A DNA stretch of 64,000 nt from an uncultured Bacilli bacterium (GTDB lineage: Bacteria > Bacillota_I > Bacilli_A > RF39 > UBA660), in assembly GCA_934162665.1 (NCBI GenBank), contig CAKPJN010000003.1, positions 59,971 through 123,970 on the forward strand, read 5' to 3'. Below are positions 61,665-64,000 of the stretch, one piece after another. A program made the translations under genes and the position numbers. The stretch's first letter is position 1. Every line of letters begins with the position of its first letter. The notes below the pieces were generated by a model. The model had not been told where the DNA came from. It did no database searches and saw nothing but the letters and a program-made list of their open reading frames with translations.

Positions 61665-61730
61665 GATTCAAAAAAAACAAAAGAATTATCTTTTATTTTC
61701 TATATAGTAAATATAAATAAGAAGCAAAAA

Positions 61731-61749
61731 GGAAGTAACTTGTACTTCC
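61731..61749 (-). terminator. Terminator after the TasA-like gene
   Basis: GGAAGTA with its complement and a five-base loop, then TTTTTGCTT on the minus strand. Confidence 0.65.
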
Positions 61750-61781
61750 AAAACTGTAATTATTTAATTAATTTTATTTAA

Positions 61782-62360
61782 CTATTTAACTTGGCTTGCT
61801 TCGATTCTGATTTTTCCTCTGAATACTGTACCCATTACAGCGTTATCAGCATCAGCGTCAATCCATAATCTTAATTTATAGTTATTTGTAGTTCCAGCAG
61901 TAATATTTCCAGTTGTTAATGTTCTATTAGGATTTTCTCCAAGTGTATTTAATAAAGCTGTTACTGGAGTTCCATCATCTTTGATTAAGCTATATTTAAT
62001 ATACTTGTCATTCATTCTTGTTTCTCCATCTTCTAGAGCAACATCATCTAAATAAATTGTGAAATCACTTGGAATAGTACCATTGTTTTGTAAAGTGAAT
62101 TCATAAGCTGTAGTAGCTAATCCTGTTGTATCTGAAACAGGAACTCCTTCAGTGATGTTGATACCTTCAGTTGTAGTATCATCTAATGTTAAACTTAAAG
62201 TACCAGCTTTAATAACATTGTTTTTTGTACCAGTTAGAGTTAATGCTAACCAAGCAAATGATCCTCCAATTAAAAGTACTAATGCAGCAGCAAGTGCGAT
62301 TACAGTTTTTTTGCTTTGACTATTCTTTTTTGAACTAGTCGAATTAGATTTTTTTGCCAT
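61782..62360 (-). CDS. TasA/camelysin-like secreted protein
   Basis: 192 residues from the ATG at 62360, preceded by TAGGA; further in-frame ATGs upstream lie before that site. A basic, Ser-rich start (MAKKSNSTSSKK), a membrane/signal helix (VIALAAALVLLIGGSFAWLAL) and a jelly-roll-like outer part (VIKAGTLSLTLDD..., AYEFTLQNNGTIPSDFTIYLDD, NNYKLRLWIDADADNAV). The start VIKAGTL after the signal is the camelysin/TasA pattern cut by SipW-type signal peptidases. It may form or cap surface fibres. No sipW gene is in the window. Confidence 0.82.
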   Translation of the reverse strand: MAKKSNSTSSKKNSQSKKTVIALAAALVLLIGGSFAWLALTLTGTKNNVIKAGTLSLTLDDTTTEGINITEGVPVSDTTGLATTAYEFTLQNNGTIPSDFTIYLDDVALEDGETRMNDKYIKYSLIKDDGTPVTALLNTLGENPNRTLTTGNITAGTTNNYKLRLWIDADADNAVMGTVFRGKIRIEASQVK

Positions 62361-62385
62361 CTTATTTTTCCTACCTTTCATTGTT

Positions 62386-62414
62386 ATCATATCAAAGATA
62401 TTTTTGTTGGTCAA
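62386..62414 (-). promoter_or_regulatory. Promoter of the TasA-like gene
   Basis: TTGACC (62414-62409), 17 bases, TATGAT (62391-62386), 26 bases before the ATG. Confidence 0.75.
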
Positions 62415-62437
62415 TATATATCTTGCAATATTTAATC

Positions 62438-62502
62438 ATTTGACACTTTATACAGTTTTTTTCTGTGTTTATCTAATTTACATTATTTATATTTGACACT
62501 TT
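62438..62502 (-). promoter_or_regulatory. Direct repeats of AAGTGTCAAAT upstream of the TasA-like promoter
   Basis: Two copies (62439-62449 and 62491-62501) in the same orientation are 52-53 bases apart, about five helical turns. The nearer one extends to TATAAAGTGTCAAAT and matches motifs before the other TasA-like loci. They lie just after the rpmF stop, possibly an activator binding site. Confidence 0.45.
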
Positions 62503-62528
62503 TTTTAAAAATATACAAAAAAAAAGAA

Positions 62529-62735
62529 TTATGCTTCTTCTTTTACTACTACGTTTTTACCTTTATAATTTCCACATTTTGGACAAACTCTATGTGGTTT
62601 AATCATTTCACCACAGCTTGCACATTTTGTCATACCAGGTATTTCCATAGCATTATGACTTCTTCTCATTCTTTTTCTTGTTTTTGAAACTTTACGAAAA
62701 GGAACAGCAAACATTTGAATGTCTAATTTCATCAT
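62529..62735 (-). CDS. rpmF: Ribosomal protein L32 with Prp-type N-terminal extension
   Basis: 68 residues. From residue 10 it is standard L32: AVPFRKVSKTRKRMRRSHNAM, then the four-Cys zinc site CASCGEMIKPHRVCPKC. It begins MMKLDIQMF, nearly identical to the L27 extension KLDIQLF that Prp removes before Ala. GAGGAG is nine bases before the ATG at 62735, and no other start with a ribosome site exists before AVPF. Cutting after F9 would give the canonical L32 N-terminus (AVPF). It follows yceD by six bases. Confidence 0.95.
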   Translation of the reverse strand: MMKLDIQMFAVPFRKVSKTRKRMRRSHNAMEIPGMTKCASCGEMIKPHRVCPKCGNYKGKNVVVKEEA

Positions 62736-62741
62736 AATTTA

Positions 62742-63212
62742 TCACTCCTCTTTAAAATCTTTTAATAAATCATTAAATGGATTATTCTTAATAGTATTTT
62801 CTTCTTCACTAATTAATTTCCATCCATCCCCATGAAATTTACTGAGATCCGTAACCTTAGTAAACTGTAAGGGAATCTCTAGTACAATATTTTCCCATAA
62901 AAACGAAAATATATCAAGTGTATTTTCATTTTTTTTGCAATTTTCTTCTAAAATATCATCAAATTCTATTGAAAATGGATATTTTACTGGCTCTAAGGAA
63001 ATAGAATCCTTTAAAATTAGTTCACCTTCTATATTGCAGGTTATATGATCATAGTCTTCATTATCTAAAAAAATACTTCCTTCTACTTCTATATCATCTA
63101 TAGAAATAATTTCTTCATAATTACTATAATAAGTATTTGGTAGAATATATTTATTAGTAATATCTATCTTATCTATAGTTTGACTGTGTAATAAACTTAA
63201 ATCAATATCCAT
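62742..63212 (-). CDS. yceD: YceD/DUF177 family protein
   Basis: 156 residues. IDDIEVEGSIFLDNEDYDHITCNIEGELILKDSISLEPVKYPFSIEFDDIL and the C-terminal DPRW-less end match the YceD pattern, a family linked to 23S rRNA/50S accumulation and nearly always directly upstream of rpmF. The usual central cysteine is present (ITCNIEGE). It starts one base after the TasA-like gene upstream, so it shares its message. Confidence 0.85.
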   Translation of the reverse strand: MDIDLSLLHSQTIDKIDITNKYILPNTYYSNYEEIISIDDIEVEGSIFLDNEDYDHITCNIEGELILKDSISLEPVKYPFSIEFDDILEENCKKNENTLDIFSFLWENIVLEIPLQFTKVTDLSKFHGDGWKLISEEENTIKNNPFNDLLKDFKEE

Positions 63213-63213
63213 A

Positions 63214-63768
63214 TTATTTTTCTTCCTCTACTTTTATTTTTCCGTGATAATGTAGGTTAGTTCCAGTAGTTAACGTGTTTGTTCCTACCCAAACTCTAAT
63301 AGTATAGTTTTTCTCTCCATGCCCTTTTATGCTATCTTTTTTTAAAGTACCATTATCTAATCCATTTAAAGTATAAATTTTATCACTATTTTTTTCTTCT
63401 TTTATAGATACTTTTATGATATCTTTAGGCATCAAATATTCTCCACATTCATCAACTATAACACTTTTTTTATCATCTGATAATTTTATACTATAATTTA
63501 CTTTAGTATCTAAATTATTTTTAACTGTGAAATTATATTCTTTTGAAGATAGTCCAACCGAATCAGTAACTGGGGTTACTTTAGTTAAAGTTACTTTATC
63601 TCCACTCTTTTCATGAAAGATAATATCTAGTGATTCCGAATTATATAAAACATTTCTCTCATTTTTAAATTTATAATAAATATGATGAGTTGTGATAACC
63701 GCAACCATTAAAATAAATGTTATAATTATTCCACTTTTTATAATTTGTTTTCTTCTATTGTAATACAT
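63214..63768 (-). CDS. TasA/camelysin-like membrane-anchored protein
   Basis: 184 residues. An N-terminal helix (IIKSGIIITFILMVAVITTHHIYY), then an outer jelly-roll-like domain colinear with the 61782-62360 protein: VLYNSESLDIIFHEKSG, PVTDSVGLSSKEYNFTVKNNL and YTIRVWVGTN then KIKVEEE. It lacks the Ser-rich start and has one Cys (VDECGEYL). The gene is placed before yceD-rpmF, with its own promoter. Confidence 0.78.
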   Translation of the reverse strand: MYYNRRKQIIKSGIIITFILMVAVITTHHIYYKFKNERNVLYNSESLDIIFHEKSGDKVTLTKVTPVTDSVGLSSKEYNFTVKNNLDTKVNYSIKLSDDKKSVIVDECGEYLMPKDIIKVSIKEEKNSDKIYTLNGLDNGTLKKDSIKGHGEKNYTIRVWVGTNTLTTGTNLHYHGKIKVEEEK

Positions 63769-63785
63769 AATGCACCTCTATCTAT

Positions 63786-63864
63786 ATAATAATAGTTTGA
63801 TATTATTTAGTCAATAATACACCTAAATTAAATATTTTTAGTTATTAAACTTTACACTTTATCT
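63786..63864 (-). promoter_or_regulatory. Promoter and upstream motif of the second TasA-like gene
   Basis: TTGACT (63814-63809), 17 bases, TATTAT (63791-63786). Upstream, AGATAAAGTGTAAA (about 63851-63864) matches the motif before the other TasA-like genes. Confidence 0.6.
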
Positions 63865-63932
63865 ATATTATCACTTTTTAAATATTTAATAACTAAAAAC
63901 TGAATCTATTTACATAACTTTACAGAACAAAT

Positions 63933-64000
63933 GAATTAAAACAAGTTTTAATTCGTCTCAGTCGTTGCCTCCTAAGTTTCCTACTTCACAGATAAGGTAA
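63933..64000 (-). other. Edge fragment: 3' end of a gene or structured RNA, with hairpin
   Basis: Thirteen codons enter from the right edge and end at TGA 63960-63958. The segment AGGAAACTTAGGAGGCAACGACTGAG is markedly G+C richer than the surroundings, so the 3' end of a structured RNA is equally possible. A perfect 10-bp hairpin (GAATTAAAAC and complement, 63933-63954) follows. Too little is visible to identify it. Confidence 0.3.

Noticed and set aside
1..64000. CRISPR arrays, tRNA or rRNA genes, insertion sequences, prophage or integrase
   Set aside because: No regularly spaced repeats, no tRNA cloverleaf with T-loop GTTCGA, and no transposase or phage structural gene could be read.

Overview
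The window is chromosomal DNA from a low-GC, Gram-positive (Bacillota) bacterium. It is very A+T rich with TTA/AAA-type codon use. The standard genetic code applies: TGG encodes Trp and TGA is used as a stop. Gene order matches Bacilli in several blocks: yqfC-yqfD-...-ybeY-dgkA-cdd-era-yqzL-recO, infC-rpmI-rplT, rplU-prp-rpmA-obg, ruvA-ruvB-queA-tgt, pheS-pheT, yceD-rpmF and addB-addA. The short intergenic gaps, trimmed AddA/AddB and missing partners (no dnaI, pyrH, phoH, yqfF or glyQ) suggest a streamlined genome, perhaps of the uncultured gut Bacilli/Mollicutes-like type. The species cannot be read from the sequence. Almost every gene is on the minus strand. The exceptions are a YqfQ-like gene, a DUF192-like gene and a predicted small RNA.

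Layout. 0-6.5 kb: envelope carrier-lipid genes (uppP and a DUF368/PopT-like flippase), ZIP transporter, pyrophosphatase, HD protein, dnaB. 6.5-10 kb: decayed TasA-like surface protein and type IV pilus genes pilD and pilC. 10-19 kb: queuosine (tgt, queA), Holliday-junction (ruvAB) and glycyl-tRNA synthetase genes behind a T-box. 19-21 kb: a large cysteine-rich pilin-like protein. 21-27 kb: recO-yqzL-era-cdd-dgkA-ybeY-vanZ-yqfD-yqfC. 27-31 kb: zinc-ribbon and SPFH membrane module. 31-35 kb: pheST with a Phe T-box. 35-43 kb: frr, secreted/membrane proteins, tsf, rpsB, rplT, rpmI, infC with an L20-type leader. 43-51 kb: MazF-like protein, yebC, a hybrid kinase/HPt-receiver pair, and a two-gene lipid pair. 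51-53 kb: decayed peptidase and a candidate type I toxin-antitoxin. 53-64 kb: obg, rpmA-prp-rplU with L21 leader, addAB, TasA-like proteins and yceD-rpmF.

Most notable: (1) ribosomal protein L32 starts with a KLDIQ-M-F-A segment nearly identical to the cleavable extension of L27 here, and the Prp protease gene that would cut it is in the window; (2) a previously unlabelled 52.5-kb interval reads as a type I toxin-antitoxin with a 29-residue hydrophobic peptide, an overlapping convergent RNA and 5'/3' fold-back complementarity; (3) S2 and L20 carry the same C-terminal Rho-N/SAP-like domain, nearly identical at DNA level; (4) three TasA-like loci share an upstream motif placed at helical-turn intervals from the promoter; (5) a pilin-like protein carries two thrombospondin-1-like repeats.
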